Assembly: GCA_000328365.1 (NCBI GenBank)
Contig: KB310391.1
Span: 143,551-207,550 of the forward strand
Direction: 5' to 3'
Source: Capitella teleta
Taxonomy: Eukaryota > Annelida > Polychaeta > Capitellidae
Length of the DNA stretch: 64,000 bases
A program made the translations under genes and the position numbers. Every line of letters begins with the position of its first letter. Positions within the stretch are counted from its first letter, which is position 1. The notes under the pieces are model-generated. The model did no database searches. It was not told the origin of the DNA and saw nothing but the letters and a program-made list of their open reading frames with translations. Below, piece by piece: positions 26,810-40,800 of the stretch.

Positions 26810-28615
26810 TGGTAATTAATAATAATAATATATTTATTGCATGTAAAAAAAGACATAGTAATGCATGCAGAACAAAACAAGAAGACAAAATAGTAGATAC
26901 AATTAGATAATCAATATGTACAAATAAAGGACAACAGAGCTTCAGCTTCTGCTGCATCCAGCGGGCCTGTAACTGTGCCCTCCCGCATTCCCATCAAATC
27001 TATTATGGCACTTACATCAGCTAAGTCTTCAGCCTCAATGGAGCTGAACCATCTTTCAGATAGTTTTAATTTTGATGTCATTGTTCGAAATATTCTTATT
27101 TTCATTCCGGTGTAATTTTGACATTAATAGACGGCTATTTGATCCAACATTTGAAAAGCTATTAATAGATAAATGTGTACAAAAATTTACAATTCGATTC
27201 TTACTATTACAACACTTTTTCCAAAATTTTCCAAAATGTATTAAAATTTGAGTAGCAAAGTCCGGCTCACATAACAGAAGAGAAATAAAATGCAAATGAG
27301 TGCGATTCGGCAACTTAAAAAGATGCCTTAAACATTTCCGATAGCATACAGCAATTTTGTCTATGGCATAGATATTCCACAGAGGACAACCGTAAAAAGA
27401 AGTGCAGAATAAATTAAGCAAACGGTGTAAACATTCAAAGGAACAATTATTAAAATTACATTTCAAACGATTTACTTGTATGTACAGATCACTAATAACT
27501 TTATTCACATTGGATGTGTGACCATCTCTACCAATATGGCAGCCTAAGTGAACTGCATTAAAAACACGAGGAATTTCATCATGGTACATAATATGTAAAT
27601 GGAAAGATTTGATTTTGCTATTAAAGACAAGACTTAAATTTTTGGACGCATTAAATTTGACAACGTAAGCATTTGAAAAAGATTCACACACATTGAGCAG
27701 TTTACGAGGGGCATTCAATGAGGGGGCCATGAGAGTGAGGTCATCGGCATAACTCAAAGCCCCAACAAAAAGATGCCCGAGATGACACCCAACTTGAGTG
27801 TCTTTCAACAATCTCAATAGCTCATCCATATCTACACAAAATAAAACTGGACAGCACCCCACCTTGCTTGACACCATTGGAACATTGGGACAAGTAAAAT
27901 GGTCTGAAACAGAGAAACACCAACGGACTGACATGGTCTGAGAAATATACATAGAAAGAAGCAATTTTGCAGTGAGCGCACAGAATCCTCGATTTGAAAG
28001 TAAACGAAAAAGTTTAACGAAATTGACACTATCAAAGGCACAAGATGCATCTAATAATGTAACAAAACATGGTGTATTTAACTGTTTGTAATATTCAATA
28101 GCTTCTTCTAATACATAAGTACATTGACTGGTTGAATGATCAGAGCAAAATCTGAACTGTAATTCTTTGATAAAATGATGTTGTCTAGTAATTTACCAAT
28201 TATACTTGATATTGCAATAGATCTATAATTGTTACAGTCATTGTAGCACAGAAAAATCGGGCGAGGTCCAGGGACCCGTGGGTCTCGCTGTAGTATGTCA
28301 GCTACCGTCATTGGGGGATTTTCTACTGTTCATTGGTATGGGTATTAACATTGCACTGGGCACATCAGCGTGTAAAAACATCCTTGACATTAATAAGGAC
28401 AAATGTATGGACACTTATGACCTGCCATCAAAAAATGGTCTGATGAGAGCAATGGATTAGTGTCAGATTTAGTACATTTCAATTTCTTTATAGTGAATTT
28501 ATACTATAGAATTCACAACATCGATAACGAACACGGAATGATCAACATAGCATTGAGCAGATTTACATGACATGTCACAGGAACTTGATAAATCCTCAAT
28601 TAATAATGGTAATCC
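26810..28615 (-). mobile_element. LINE (non-LTR retrotransposon), 5'-truncated copy
   Basis: Minus-strand reverse-transcriptase part and 3' end of a LINE that also occurs at 39.3-44.2 kb. Visible blocks: LLDASCAFDSVNF (RT motif A), ALSYADDLTLMAPS (motif C), then a C-terminal part with PLWNIYAIDKIAVCYRKCLR. The 3' end runs into TAATAATAATAATA (26815-26830). The last about 64 codons match the 40-kb copy exactly (26911-27105 and 43967-44161). It has frame breaks and a 63-bp mini-element inserted at 28243. Likely CR1/Jockey-type; clade not settled. Confidence 0.85.
28243..28305. mobile_element. 63-bp mini-element, copy 2, inserted in the LINE
   Basis: GTAGCACAGAAAAATCGGGC ... TGTAGTATGTCAGCTAC. 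The flanks are AGTCATT (28236-28242) and CGTCATT (28306-28312). The matching LINE at about 40370 has a single CGTCATT (read on its minus strand) and no insert, so it supplies the empty site and shows a 7-base target duplication. The middle can fold (GCGAG...CTCGC around GACCC...GGGTC). Confidence 0.85.
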
Positions 28616-29496
28616 CCTCAATGTGTCAATTAATGGTGGTAATCCCCACAGATTATCATCATTATGGCTATAGAATGCAGCTACTATAACAGTAACTAAA
28701 CCATCACCGGGCGTGACCGTGCAAACTGCACGAACCAGACAAAAGCGGACTTAATTTCTTGATGACTGGTTTTGGTCTCAAAGACACAAAATATCAATCA
28801 TATTATGCAATTTATAGTACGGGTCCTAATTTACCACACCTGTTCACAAAGCAAAAAGCACAAAACTGCACAAGACTCCCAAATTCGAAGACGGTCCAAA
28901 CAGCACAACCACGATAATATTATATAACCACGAGGGAAATTGTGAGCTTGGCTCTAGGACTAAGACGATGCGTTATGATTACACCTCCGATTGCAATTGT
29001 GTGAAGTGATGCAACAACGGTTTTGTGGTTCCTGTCTAAATATGTAGGAATATAGTAAGCATCACGATGAAGACATCACCTCCATATTATGTCCTTAGAA
29101 ACACACAAAAAAAGCAAATTAATGGGGTTCTATTATTGTAGAAACACTAGCGTTATGACGATAGGCTTAGAGCCTGAACTATATCTGCGCCATTCAACTA
29201 CGTTTCAGTTAACATGTTAATACAACAAACTGTCAAAAATTATAAGCACCTGTACAAGGGCTGTACATCTACCACGGAAGGCTCGGATAATTAGTATTTT
29301 GAAGACATCCTGATTGAAGTTCCCAGCAAGCTATTATCATAAACGAAATGCACTCTAACCAGAAACTCGTGAATATTAATCGAGGTTGTGAATATGCATA
29401 ATGTGACGTCATTCGGGGATATCCTCCCACGCTGTTTAACCTTGTGTGCGTGCAGAGCCCGTCTCCAGAAAGGCGAATGCATCTCGCAGAACCGCA
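28616..29496. other. Upstream region of the SLC13 gene
   Basis: Intergenic. Contains TGCGTTATGATT at about 28969, some 530 bases before the SLC13 start codon. The segment at 28620-28700 resembles 26630-26680 (TCCCCACAGATTAT), so a short local duplication preceded the LINE insertion. Confidence 0.4.
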
Positions 29497-32400
29497 ATGA
29501 GGAAGATATGGAGAGAAATTGCCGTGTTCTGGCGGACATTGGTGATCATCGTGACTCCTCTAGCGCTTCTGCCTCTATTGATCGTTGCCCCTTCGAAGGT
29601 AGGCGAATCTTGATCAATGTTTTGAATTTGTAGTGATATACGGTATTATACGGAATACGGTGTGAGAATTATCAATGAAACTCGATGTCGTAGCCTGGCT
29701 TCTAATCACGGTCGATTATTGTGCTGCTGTCATCGGCCCGATTCGGTGCATGGCACGAACTCGTCACTGGACAAATCGCGTGATTTATTGAATAAATTTA
29801 ATTAACGACCAGATGGTCAACCTGAAGTACTGGCGAACACAGATTTTCATTTATTGATCTGCTTAAACTAAGTCTTGAACATAATTGATTAATTCTGATG
29901 TGCTAGCCTAGTCCTAACAATACGATTGAGTACTTCAACTAACTTCAACTAAATCAACTTTGAGCAAAGGCTTGTTTCATATTTATATAATAGGCCCATT
30001 TGAAGTAAACTATAGTAAAGTGTTGTATCGTTTTCAAGTTAATTAAGTATTATTGTACTAGGCATTTATATGTTTACAGAGGACCTCTGATTATTTCAAA
30101 CTAGTAACGAATTCATGATAGATGATGCATCCCAAAAGACAAAAACGCCTTTTGACTGACAAATATTTAGACAATATGCTTGCTGTGGGCTAATTCCTAG
30201 ATACATCGAATTTGAGGTTTAAAATCTCGCTTTCTTCTCGCGTTCGATTTCATACCGTTGTGACAGCATAAAAGTAATTCTCCTGTTGTCAGCAATGGGA
30301 GCCGTCGAGTGAGCAGATATTTCAGCAATTCTCATAAAAGAAATCTCACACTCATCTCGTTTCAAGCAATTCTACCTGAGCAAGAAATTTGTATTTTAAT
30401 TTTTCTTGAATATCATTCATGGTTGACCAAATACTTCAAAAATGGTCTCTCGTCACTCACAAAAGCCCATAGAATCGATCTAAAAAGGTTCTGAAATGAA
30501 AAGAGGTCCTCTTTGATATTTCAAAATACTAGTAATTGTCTGAGGTACACGTATAGTAAACTTTTAATTGTAATATATTAATATTAATAAATCAGTTATG
30601 CCTATACTTTATCAGTAAATCACTGGACCATTTAAACTTTATTAAAAATAAAATTTGCATTACAGTTATTACAGGTAGGCCTACTCAAGAAATAATTAAC
30701 TAACCTTAAAGCACCCTCAGGGATCTTTACTCAGCAGGGCCTGCACACAACTAGGACCAGCATCACTTGGATAATTAAAATTTCTCCCAACAAGGGCTTT
30801 GTACAAGAGCAAGGCTTGCATCAATACCTGGGTCTTTTTGACCCTCCACAAATTCCAGATTATCAGCTCTAGGTGTGATTGTCTAGGAGTGTTTCAAAGA
30901 GTATCGGATGCAATAGTAATCTGAAACATGATCTCGTTATCTGACTTATCTGAACACTGTGATTACACAGTATTTATTCTGGAGTTATTCAATTAACAAG
31001 CTCAAGGAGGTCGATCTATTTTAACAATGAATTCAATTGTTTTCTTTTTTCCTTATCAACATCATGATTGTATTTGCATAATGATCCACACATGTGGTTA
31101 TGTAACCTATGGTATGGCTAAAAAACTTATTATGGATTTATGGTATATCCTTGGTACTTATAAATTTCTGTATGGAGTTATTGTTGATAATTGTTATGAG
31201 CTAAGAGGAGAGGTAGTGGGTATGCATGTATAATGTATAGAAAAACAGAGTGTTTAATAATAATAACAGTGATAAATTTCACTTTTGAATAGCGTAAAAT
31301 CCACCAAAGTGCTATAAAACGCATTTGTCAAATGTTTAAAAGTTCATGACGTGTAGTAAATGAAAATAAAAATGAAATGGAATAATAAATAAAACAGTTA
31401 GTAAACTGAATGTTTTAAGAATATGCTCTGTTGAAGAGGAAAGTTTTCAATTTCGATTTAAAGACCATAAGGACTCCCTGATAGTAAAAACTATAAACTG
31501 TTAAAGGGGTCAAGACACTATTTGTTTAATTGCACGTAACTGACAACTTTAAAACTTAGAACCGTGGATAGTGGGCATACTGTTCTAAATTTCCAAGCTG
31601 CTTCTGGGAATGATTTCTTTCTACCAAGCATGATTAGTTGAGCATGCAAGCCAGGCACAGAAGCAGTTGCATAAATAGCGTAATGGGTTCTGTAATTGGC
31701 TGTTAGGACTTAGGATGCATAATCGATTTAGATCCCCTACTCACACAGTTTTATTGATCCCTTCATTTATTTGGATCCGTCATTAAATTAATTTGCATGA
31801 TGAACCGAATTTGTAAATTACCCAATGTTGCCGCGTGGCATTGCCTTTGTGCCACTGCCAGACTGTGTCCCATGTGGGCATAAATTTAAAGGAATTCATG
31901 AATAAAAATAGACTAACAGCTATTATTAGACTCATGTTCCCTGCTTAATATACAGTGTATTTGCCAGTGGCCTATCACTTCAGGTTATATTAATATGATA
32001 TCTACTTTTTTTTTTCCATGGCTGTAATAAAAAAAAAAGGAAATTGGCACACTTGTCACAGAGGTCACGTAGGTCGCAAAGGTGAAAGGTCACAGAGTTT
32101 GCCAATTCCACAGTCACCACACAATAATGTAATTATTGTTAAATACCTTATTTGATGGATTTTCTTTGAGCATCACTCAAACATTACAAAATTATGGTTG
32201 AATCACAATTCATTCTTTATTAAATTGAAACGCTTTTATTGGTCAAACCTTTGAAATTCTGAGTGGTCTCCTCCTTGTTTGCATTCTGATATTAAATTAA
32301 ATTTAATAATTTTGATGATATTTCTTTTTGCTTTGGTTGCTTTTATATCTCTTATTCTTCAAATTGTTGTCAAAATATATAATTGAAAAAACAGGTGAAA

Positions 32401-35400
32401 ATTTTTGAGTTGTAGAATCTAGTGCTGTTATGGAATTCAGATTATTCTAAATATAAGTTTTTGCCAAAGAAATCATGAGTCTAATTTTTATTTACAATTT
32501 TTGGTTTGGAGTTTGGACCTTTGTATCCACCAAAACACAGAAGACAAAATAACTACTAAATTGTGACACTTGTCACTTGTACATGTCATTTAATTATTAA
32601 TTAAAGAAAATTATTGAATGGTATTATAACTATTATTATTGAGGCATTATTTTTGTGGCATGAGAAGACTGTCAATTGCTTTTGACCAGCTGCAGCATCT
32701 TATTGCTTAATATTCTGGTCCATCTTTGTGAGAAAATCTAAAACATCCTGTTAATGAATTATATTATGCTAATTAATGAAGGGACTTACTTAGTAATTTC
32801 TTTCCTTTGGTAATGGTTTTCATATTTTTGAAGTAATTACTTCATTATGTGCACCTCTGTGTGTATTGATGTATGTAGCAAATAGCAATGCTGTTTGACC
32901 CAAGTTTATGAAACAATTATCTGAGCTATATTTTTGTTAAGAATTTAAATGTGTTCTGTTCCTTAAATAACTAAGCTGGCTAATTCCAGGTTTTATTATT
33001 AATTAGACAAGTTTTCTAGAGGATCTTTCAGGCTGAATTCATAAAGTCTGAAAATTTCAAACCAAAGAAATACAATTAAATGTGAACATAATCATGTTAG
33101 TCATTGTTAGATAATTGGTTGAGCTAAATTCGTCCTTTTGTCACAAATGCTCCCGGTGGCCACAGAAAGAGACACAATCATCCATTGTTTCATTTGTTGC
33201 AAATCTCAACAAATGCAAGTACTAATTGATAACGATGCTAGTCATGCTATTCATGTTCTCATAACATCCAGTAATTATAGTTGATACGTGTATTCTGGTG
33301 CTCGATTTCTTCATTAGGAAAAACTGTACCTACACATTTTTGATTAGTGAATTTACATGTATCATTATAGGATTTAAGATTTATTAAGGATTCTTGACTG
33401 TGTTAATTTATTTTGTAGGTAGGTGAGTGAAAACTCTGTATCAAATGAGTGCTCAAAGCTCAGTTATCAGAAAGCCAAAATCTTCGTGGTCCAATTGGAA
33501 TGTCTGCTTTCTCTGTTGTTTAGTCATCCAGAAGACGAAAAAATTATTTTAGTCCTTTATGCTAAATATAGAAAATTATTCTGATGATAAATATTATATT
33601 ATGTGCATACATGTGTTAAAATACTTACATGTAGGCTGTTTCGTTTTTATTCACAATCTATCTCGCATATTTAAAATATCTAATCAGAATAAATCTTCGA
33701 GCTTCCACAGAGATAGCTTTGTGCCTCTGAGCAATAATTTCGTTGTGCAGGTTAAATGGTTAATAGTTCAGTGTGCAACTGTGCATCTCATTCAGTAGCG
33801 TGATTAAATCTGAGCGGTACAGAAATGCCGAGTGCTTTAAAGGTCACATTGATGCTTAGAAGGTGTGTGTTAGCTGTGTGGTGATTAAAATAAAAGATTC
33901 AAACTAAGATTGCACTGCATTGTATCACTCACTACACGCTCTGATTCAAAAAGAGTCAGGTCGTGTTAAGAGCTGTATTTCTGCAGCACGCCAACCTTCA
34001 ATGGTGTTGCATGTTGTGGTTTTGCCCTCTACCGCACTCGCCTATCAGAAGAAAAAAAAACTATAAAGACTGCACTTGCAAGCACGTGCACTGTGTGACT
34101 AATAATACTTACGCATGCCACCATCATATGCCATAATCATTAATTCATTATGACATCAATGATTCAAATTCTTGTGTGAGTGACCCTCAGGCTGTACTTT
34201 TTTATGTCTTTGTGTGTGATCATTAAAACAGATTTGCTTTTACTATTATAGTAATTTTACTAATTTACCAATGCTGGAGAAGTCCATACTTAATATGCTG
34301 TGGGTCTCCAAATGACTTATTTCATAAATTTAATTGTATACACAATGTATGTTTGCATAATATATTATTATTAATGTTATGATCGTTATCGATTGCTGGT
34401 GAAGAATATGAGCTCTGAAGACGTATTACTTAACTCTTAGATGTTTTTCATTCTGCCTTAAAGATATCAACGTTTTATGAAACCTTTGAGACATAAAAAC
34501 ATCTCCACTTCACTTGCTTTCTTTGTGGATTAGAATTTAATTTACGAGCCTAGAACCTATTTTGAAACTCATTTCACAATGCCCATACATCTAGCTAGTT
34601 TTATATTGACTTTTCTCTGTAAGCCAGGTGTGTTTTTCCTTGTACAACTACTAAATCTGCACTCACCCCACCTGTTCAATCACTATTATGTCTTGTGATC
34701 TCTGGTGACGTTGCTCTTGCAGGAGGTGCAATGTGGTTGTGTGGTGATCCTGATGGCCATATACTGGGTGACCGAGGCCCTTCCCATGGGGCTCACTGGC
34801 CTGCTTCCCGTCATCCTGTTCCCTCTGTTTGGAATCGCCTCCATCCCGGCTCTGGCTACAAACTACTTCAAGGTATACCCAATGCATTCACACTGACATA
34901 ATTATTCCCTCACATAATTACTACGGTGGCGACCATTTCCAAGAAATGAGCTCTGTAAAATTGCATTTATTATCAGAGTGCTACTTTGGCTTATCTCTCA
35001 GTTTTCTCATTTGTCTTCTCTCTTTTTTGCTGTGTTTGCAGAACATCCATCTGCTGATTGTGGGCACCATGATGATTGCTGTTGCCATTGAGAAGCACGG
35101 CCTTCACAAGAGGGTTGCTCTAAGGGCCCTCTTGCTCATCGGCACGTCACCTCGCAGGTACGACTCCTCTTCTTACTCTGTTCAAATATCATCCGCTTTG
35201 TATCGGATGGCAAGGGATATTGTGGGACACTTGTGGGACATAACAGACATCTCATGATCATTATTATGTGATCTCGCAATAAGAGGAAAATACCCTGACC
35301 ACAACTTGATACATCTCATCCTGAGGGAATTCTGGGTAATTAATTTAATCGCACGCACCCCTCATGGCATCGAAATCAGAATAGTTATACAAATGTACCT

Positions 35401-37702
35401 GATTTATCTAATGAAGATATATTTTGACATAATCCAAGGTTGTTCATTCCTTTTGATAGAAGATTTTACTATTCCGAAATACAGAAATCAATGGTTTGAC
35501 TGTAATTTTACGATTACTTGTGGATATTAGCGAAATTGCCATCAATGTTCAATGTGAAACTTCAGATTGTTGATTGGCGTCATGTTCACTTCATGGTTCC
35601 TATCCTTCTGGCTCCCCAACATTGCCACGGTCGCCATGATGGTGCCAATTGTGGATGCGGTCATCCGAGAACTAACCATAGCAGCGAGAGCCAAGTCGAG
35701 GAGGATCAACGGAAGCCCACTGCACGAGGAGGGTTTGAGGGTCGCCATGCTCCAGGTACGGGAAAAGATTGTATTATTCCGTTGTACTATTCTATCTTCT
35801 CTTCCATAGAATTCTGCTGATTCAATTACTAAATCAGCGGCTTCAGTTAACGTTGAACATGGAGACTCTTACTGGTATGCACGCCTCCTTCTACAAAGAC
35901 TCTTTATGTTGAACTCTCAATTTCTTAGCTTCAAAGATCTGCACACCAGCACTGGTGACTCATCAGTCCAAGTCACCATCGTACCCGGCGACGCCCTTGA
36001 ATGTCCCTCGCCCCAACCAGAAGAAGCAGCCAATGATGACGAGGACCTGCTACACAGCAATGAACACCTGCTCAGCATGGCTGCCATGATGACCTTAGCG
36101 ACCTCATACGCCTGTAATATTGGCGGAACGGCCACTTTAATCGGCACAAACCCAAATATGCTGCTACAGAACCTTATGGATGAGTGAGTTGTATGTTGAA
36201 CTTGGATTTCTGCTTCATTCAGTTTCTGTTTTCAGTTTGTACACAATGCACGGCAAAGAGAGTCCCTTGACGTACGCCACCTGGATCCCCATGGGGTTAC
36301 CAGGAGCCACATTGGCCATTGTTGCCTGCTTCATCTGGCTGCAAATCTACTTCTCACAAGGGTCGGTTTCTATGCTTACTGTTAGGATTTCTTTTGAATA
36401 AAGTTTTTTTTTCTCAGCGGTTGTTTGTCAAAAAAGGCAAACAGATTTGTGGATGTTCAGCATACAAGGATTGCTCTGACTGAGCAGTATGAAGCACTCG
36501 GCCCTATAAGGTACGCCTCAAATGCATTTGTATTTTTAGTCAAATTCCTTCTTGATTGGAGGCTGGGATTATGGAATTGCACGTTAACTTTTAAATGTAA
36601 GAAGGGTCCTATTATCTAAGCTTTGTGTCAATTATTTGATATTCAGCCCTGAATATTTAGGTACCAATACTTGTTATTGTGTTTCCTTTCTTGTTCTCAT
36701 TAGGAATGACGCAATTTCATAATTTTTGCTCTTTGCAGTTTTGCAGAGGTTATCGCTCTGCTTGCCTTCTTCACAGTGACACTCCTATTCTTCTTCAGGG
36801 ACCCTGGCTTCATGCCAGGATACAAGAGTCTCTTTGAGAATGGGTGAGCTTCTATTAAAATAGCATTGAAACCACAATATTGAAATCCTTCTCTGGCAGT
36901 ATGGTGACGGATGCGGTTCCTGCCCTGGCAGTTGGCGCCCTGCTTTTTGTTCTTCCTGCAGAACGACCGAAAATATTCTGCTGTCGAGGTTCTGAAGGTG
37001 CGTCTGACATGCGGAGTTACATCTTCTACGTATAGCTTAATCCCATAGAAGGAACAAAGAGCGTACCTGCCATGTTGGAATGGCGGACGACCATCCAGAA
37101 GCTTCCGTGGTCTGCACTCTTCCTGATTGGGGGAGCCCTTGCCATGGAGATGGGCAGCAGGAAGTCTGGGCTGTCCCTGTGGCTGGGCTGCCAGCTATGT
37201 GCATTTGACCACATGGCGCCATGGGCCGTGGTGCTGATTGGCATGCTGTTTGTCTGCTTCTTCACGCAGGTTACGTGCGGCATGGCCACATCGTCCGTGT
37301 TCCTCCCTCTCTTCATCACAATGGTGAGTTGAGCCACTCGGGCATATTTACGTTATGTAATCTCTTTCGTAGGCTGATCGTATTGGGATTCACCCGTTGT
37401 ACATCACGGCCCCAGCCACTCTGATTGCTTCCTCAACATTCATGCTGCCAGCGTCCAGTCCTACAAACGCCATCATCTATGAAACAGGCCACATTCCCAT
37501 CAAACACATGGTCAGTTAATTAATGAGCACTTCTTTTATTTGAATAATAATTATTTCTCCTGACTTTTCACAGATCGTGTGTGGGTTCGTCATGAATTTA
37601 ATCTTTGCAGCTATCACATTGCTGGGGACGGAGACTTGGATCAAAGGCTTGTTTGATCTGGACACGCTTCCTTGGCCTGCTTCAAACACCACGGCGTTAT
37701 GA
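29497..37702 (+). CDS. SLC13-type sodium-coupled sulfate/carboxylate transporter
   Basis: Na+-coupled anion transporter of the plasma membrane, about 590 residues. Exon 1 (29497-29598) encodes a cytoplasmic start and first membrane helix (MRKIWREIAVFWRTLVIIV...VAPSK). A 5.1-kb intron follows. Then: 34723-34872 (ILMAIYWVTEALPMGLTGLL), 35042-35157, 35566-35755, an exon starting near 35929 and ending 36183, 36236-36361, 36418-36510, 36739-36843, 36900-36997, 37049-37323, 37373-37510, 37574-37702. The first ion-binding signature is GGTATLIGTNPN, the second SSTFMLPASSPTNAI, both family hallmarks. Introns in the 3' half are 50-230 bases. The join between 35755 (CAG, phase 0) and the TTTCTTAG acceptor at 35928 is out of phase, so that boundary is unresolved. 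Closest type SLC13A2/3/5 (di-/tricarboxylate) or A1/A4 (sulfate); the substrate is not decided. Confidence 0.92.
30078..30520. repeat. MITE-like repeat, copy B (in SLC13 intron 1)
   Basis: About 440 bases matching 1612-2046. It starts CAGAGGACCTCTGATTATTTC and ends AGAGGTCCTCTTTGAT; reversed, the right end reads CAAAGAGGACCTCTT, so the ends are inverted repeats. No coding capacity. Confidence 0.65.
30521..34722. other. Rest of SLC13 intron 1; nothing identified
   Basis: Long AT-rich intron with A/T runs and small palindromes. No exon, gene or clear repeat was seen. It is far longer than the other introns in the window, as first introns with regulatory content often are. Confidence 0.4.
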
Positions 37703-39300
37703 TGACGGATCATTATATAGGAATCAAAAACGAAAAGATCTCAATTCATAGGAAACATCTTGTATATATTACTTCATTGTTATCATGTTGTTCTATTTTT
37801 TCTCAAATTGTGAAAAATATTTATTTATTTGAAAATGTTTATAAAAATCACTAAACTTGATCTGGAAACTTGTTGCCATGGTTTCAGGCGAAAGCTATCT
37901 TTCGTTGAAGTAGGTCATTAAGTGCATCAAGAATATCACCATGGCGATGTTCTTCAATTTGTACAAATCACTCGAAATGAAGCAACTAACAACTAGAAGA
38001 ATAATTTCATTACATCACCCGCAACTTAACCGTGTGTTTGGTGCAATGAATCATGAAATTCCTGACCAAACTTCTTTGGAATACCATTGCCTTCATGCAC
38101 TGTATGGAAATAGATTGTATATAGCTTTGAGAGACATGAAGATCAAAAGCTGTATTCATCCCAAAAACTTGATTTTCTTGCCATTTATTATTTAATAACA
38201 CTTTCGTACCTCTTGGTTTTTTATTTAAATTTGTTCTCTTTTTTTTTTTTTCTCTATCTTTATCCTTTCTATCATATCTACAGTGCTTTTATCAGCTGAT
38301 AATATTCTTTTCTCTTCAGACAAATCAATGTGATAATAATTATATACCTGTATGGCACCTGGTTTCGTCAAAATAATTTGTGGTGCCCAATACAAATGAC
38401 CAGTATTGTGTCAAAACATGTTGTTTAATTACATTATTAATTAATATTATTAATTATTCTCCGAATCATAAACTTTGTAATCTGAGTTACACTTAACAGA
38501 GATTATCATATCTCTATTTGTTTTATCTCCCCAATCTCTCATTTCAAGTCACAATATTTTTTAAATCGTGTATCAAAAGTCATATCGGAGGAATTCAGTT
38601 GCGATGGCACCCCATCTGTTGTATCCTTTTCTTTTCTGTATACTGTGCAAAGCATATCTGTGGTGAGAATGTGTCGTACATATTGCAAAAATAAATCAGT
38701 TTTCCTTCGGCTGAATCAGGGCTTTGTTTCTTCGGGCGCAGTGATTCGGTTTAATCTGGCTGATTTGTTTTTATGATCATGCATGTGAATTATTTATACT
38801 GAAGTACAAATTTTTCATTGGTAGCTCTTTTACTCAAATTGGACGTTTTAATTATACAGAGTGCAGGGCCAAAAGTAGTCTTATATACTCCATGTTAGAG
38901 ATCTCAATGCTTCTCATACAATGATGCTACGCATTTCTCAGAAAGTGTAACAAAACAGATCACAATGTAAAATTCACACAAAGATTAGAGAAATTAATAC
39001 TTGGTATGGTTAGTCTAACATGTGCTCCTATTGACCTATTCCTGTCATTTATATTTCAATTTCATCAACTTTTATGCCGATTTATCTCAATTAAAAGAAT
39101 GCACTGATCATTCCGTGATTCTTCCACTTGTGGCGGCAAGCAGGGTCCTGAACCATGGATAACCTCATTAAACGCATAATTAAGGCAACACTCGTATAGT
39201 TTTTATTTTTATCTTAATTAAAACAAAACAAAACAAGAATTTGTATTGAAACGCCATACAATATTGTTGCGCCTTTTGGTGTACTTTACTGCACAGAGAA
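37703..39300. other. SLC13 3' region and intergenic
   Basis: Probably starts with the SLC13 3' untranslated region; AATAAA at about 38691 is a possible polyadenylation signal. A mariner-like motif GGGCCAAAAGTAGTCT is at about 38867, similar to 14941. Nothing else identified. Confidence 0.35.
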
Positions 39301-40800
39301 TAACTGTTTAGAACATAATTAGGTTATCTCGATGTATCATGACCAAATTGTTGACTCATGTGTATCAGCAGATAGAACCGCAATTCCATCACCGGCGCGC
39401 AGAGTAGTGGCAGGATGGAAAGAGCTGGTTAGCCCGCATAAAGAAACAGCAATTTTCTGGCATAAACTATGGGTATCTAATAGTCGTCCAAGAATAGGTT
39501 GGATTGCTGATATTCGACATCTTTTTTTCCAATGGAAAACTTTATTCAGTACATGTCATGAGGAGGTCCTCTTGACAGGTCATAAATTTGTAGACTATTT
39601 AGTAATAAACTTGTGCGAGTGGCATGTAATATGATGACTCGCGAAGAGATGATTTAAAAGAGGAAATGTCCGGAAGAGAATGAAAGGTATGAGAAATGAA
39701 GTTCAAAATTTTCAGGCCGAAAAGAAAAGGAGAACGGTCGAGAAGACGTAGGCACGGGTAAGACACATATGGCGCACGCAAAACATAAGACCAGAAGAGA
39801 ATACAAGCACATAAGTCGCTGGGTGTTGCGAAACCAAGTGAGTCTAAGTGCTGACAAAATGGCTGCGGCAATTAACTCGAATAGGTCCCGTGATTTTTGA
39901 TCTGAGGTACGGAAAGTAAATAGCAGGGGCAACGCCAATCCTAATGTACTTGATGGTATTGAGGGAGAGGAGGAGATTTGTCAACACTTCAGAAGTAAAT
40001 ATGATGAGTTCTATAATTGTGTCTCATACAGTGGGGAGGATATGTCATAATTAATTGAGGATTTATCAAGTTCCTGTGACATGTCATGTAAATCTGTTCA
40101 ATGCTATGTAGTATGTTGATCATTCCGTGTCCGTTATTGATGTTGTGAACTCTTATACTTTTATAGTATGAAGAAATTGAAATATATTAAATCTGACACC
40201 AATCCATTGCTCTCATCAGACCATTTTATGATGGCAGGTCATAAGTTGTCCATACATTTGTCCTGATTAATGTCAATGATTTTCTTACATGCTGTTGTGA
40301 CCAGTGCAATGTTACACTCTGTTTTAATACCAATACTAAAAAACAGTAGAAAATCCCCCAATGACGGTAACAATTATAGATCTATTGCAATATAAAGTAT
40401 AATTGGTAAATTACTAGACGACATCATTTTATCAAAGCATTCCCATATTTTGAACTTTTCTGAATAATAGTTCGGTTTTGGCGCTGATAATTCAACCAGT
40501 CACTGTACTTATGTATTAGAAGAAGTTATTGAATGTTACAAACAGTTAAATACGCCATGTTTTCTTACATTATTAGATGCATCCCGTGCCTTTGACCGTG
40601 TCAATTTCGTTAAACTTTTTCGTTTACTTTTAAATCGAGGATTCTGTGCGCTCACTGCAAAATTGCTTCTTTCTATGTATATTTCGAGGACCATGTCAGT
40701 CCGTGCAACTGTTCCTCTCTTTCAGACCATTTACTTGTTCCAATGGTGTCAAGCAATGTGGGGTGCTGTCGCCAGTTTTATTTTGTGTATATATGAATGA

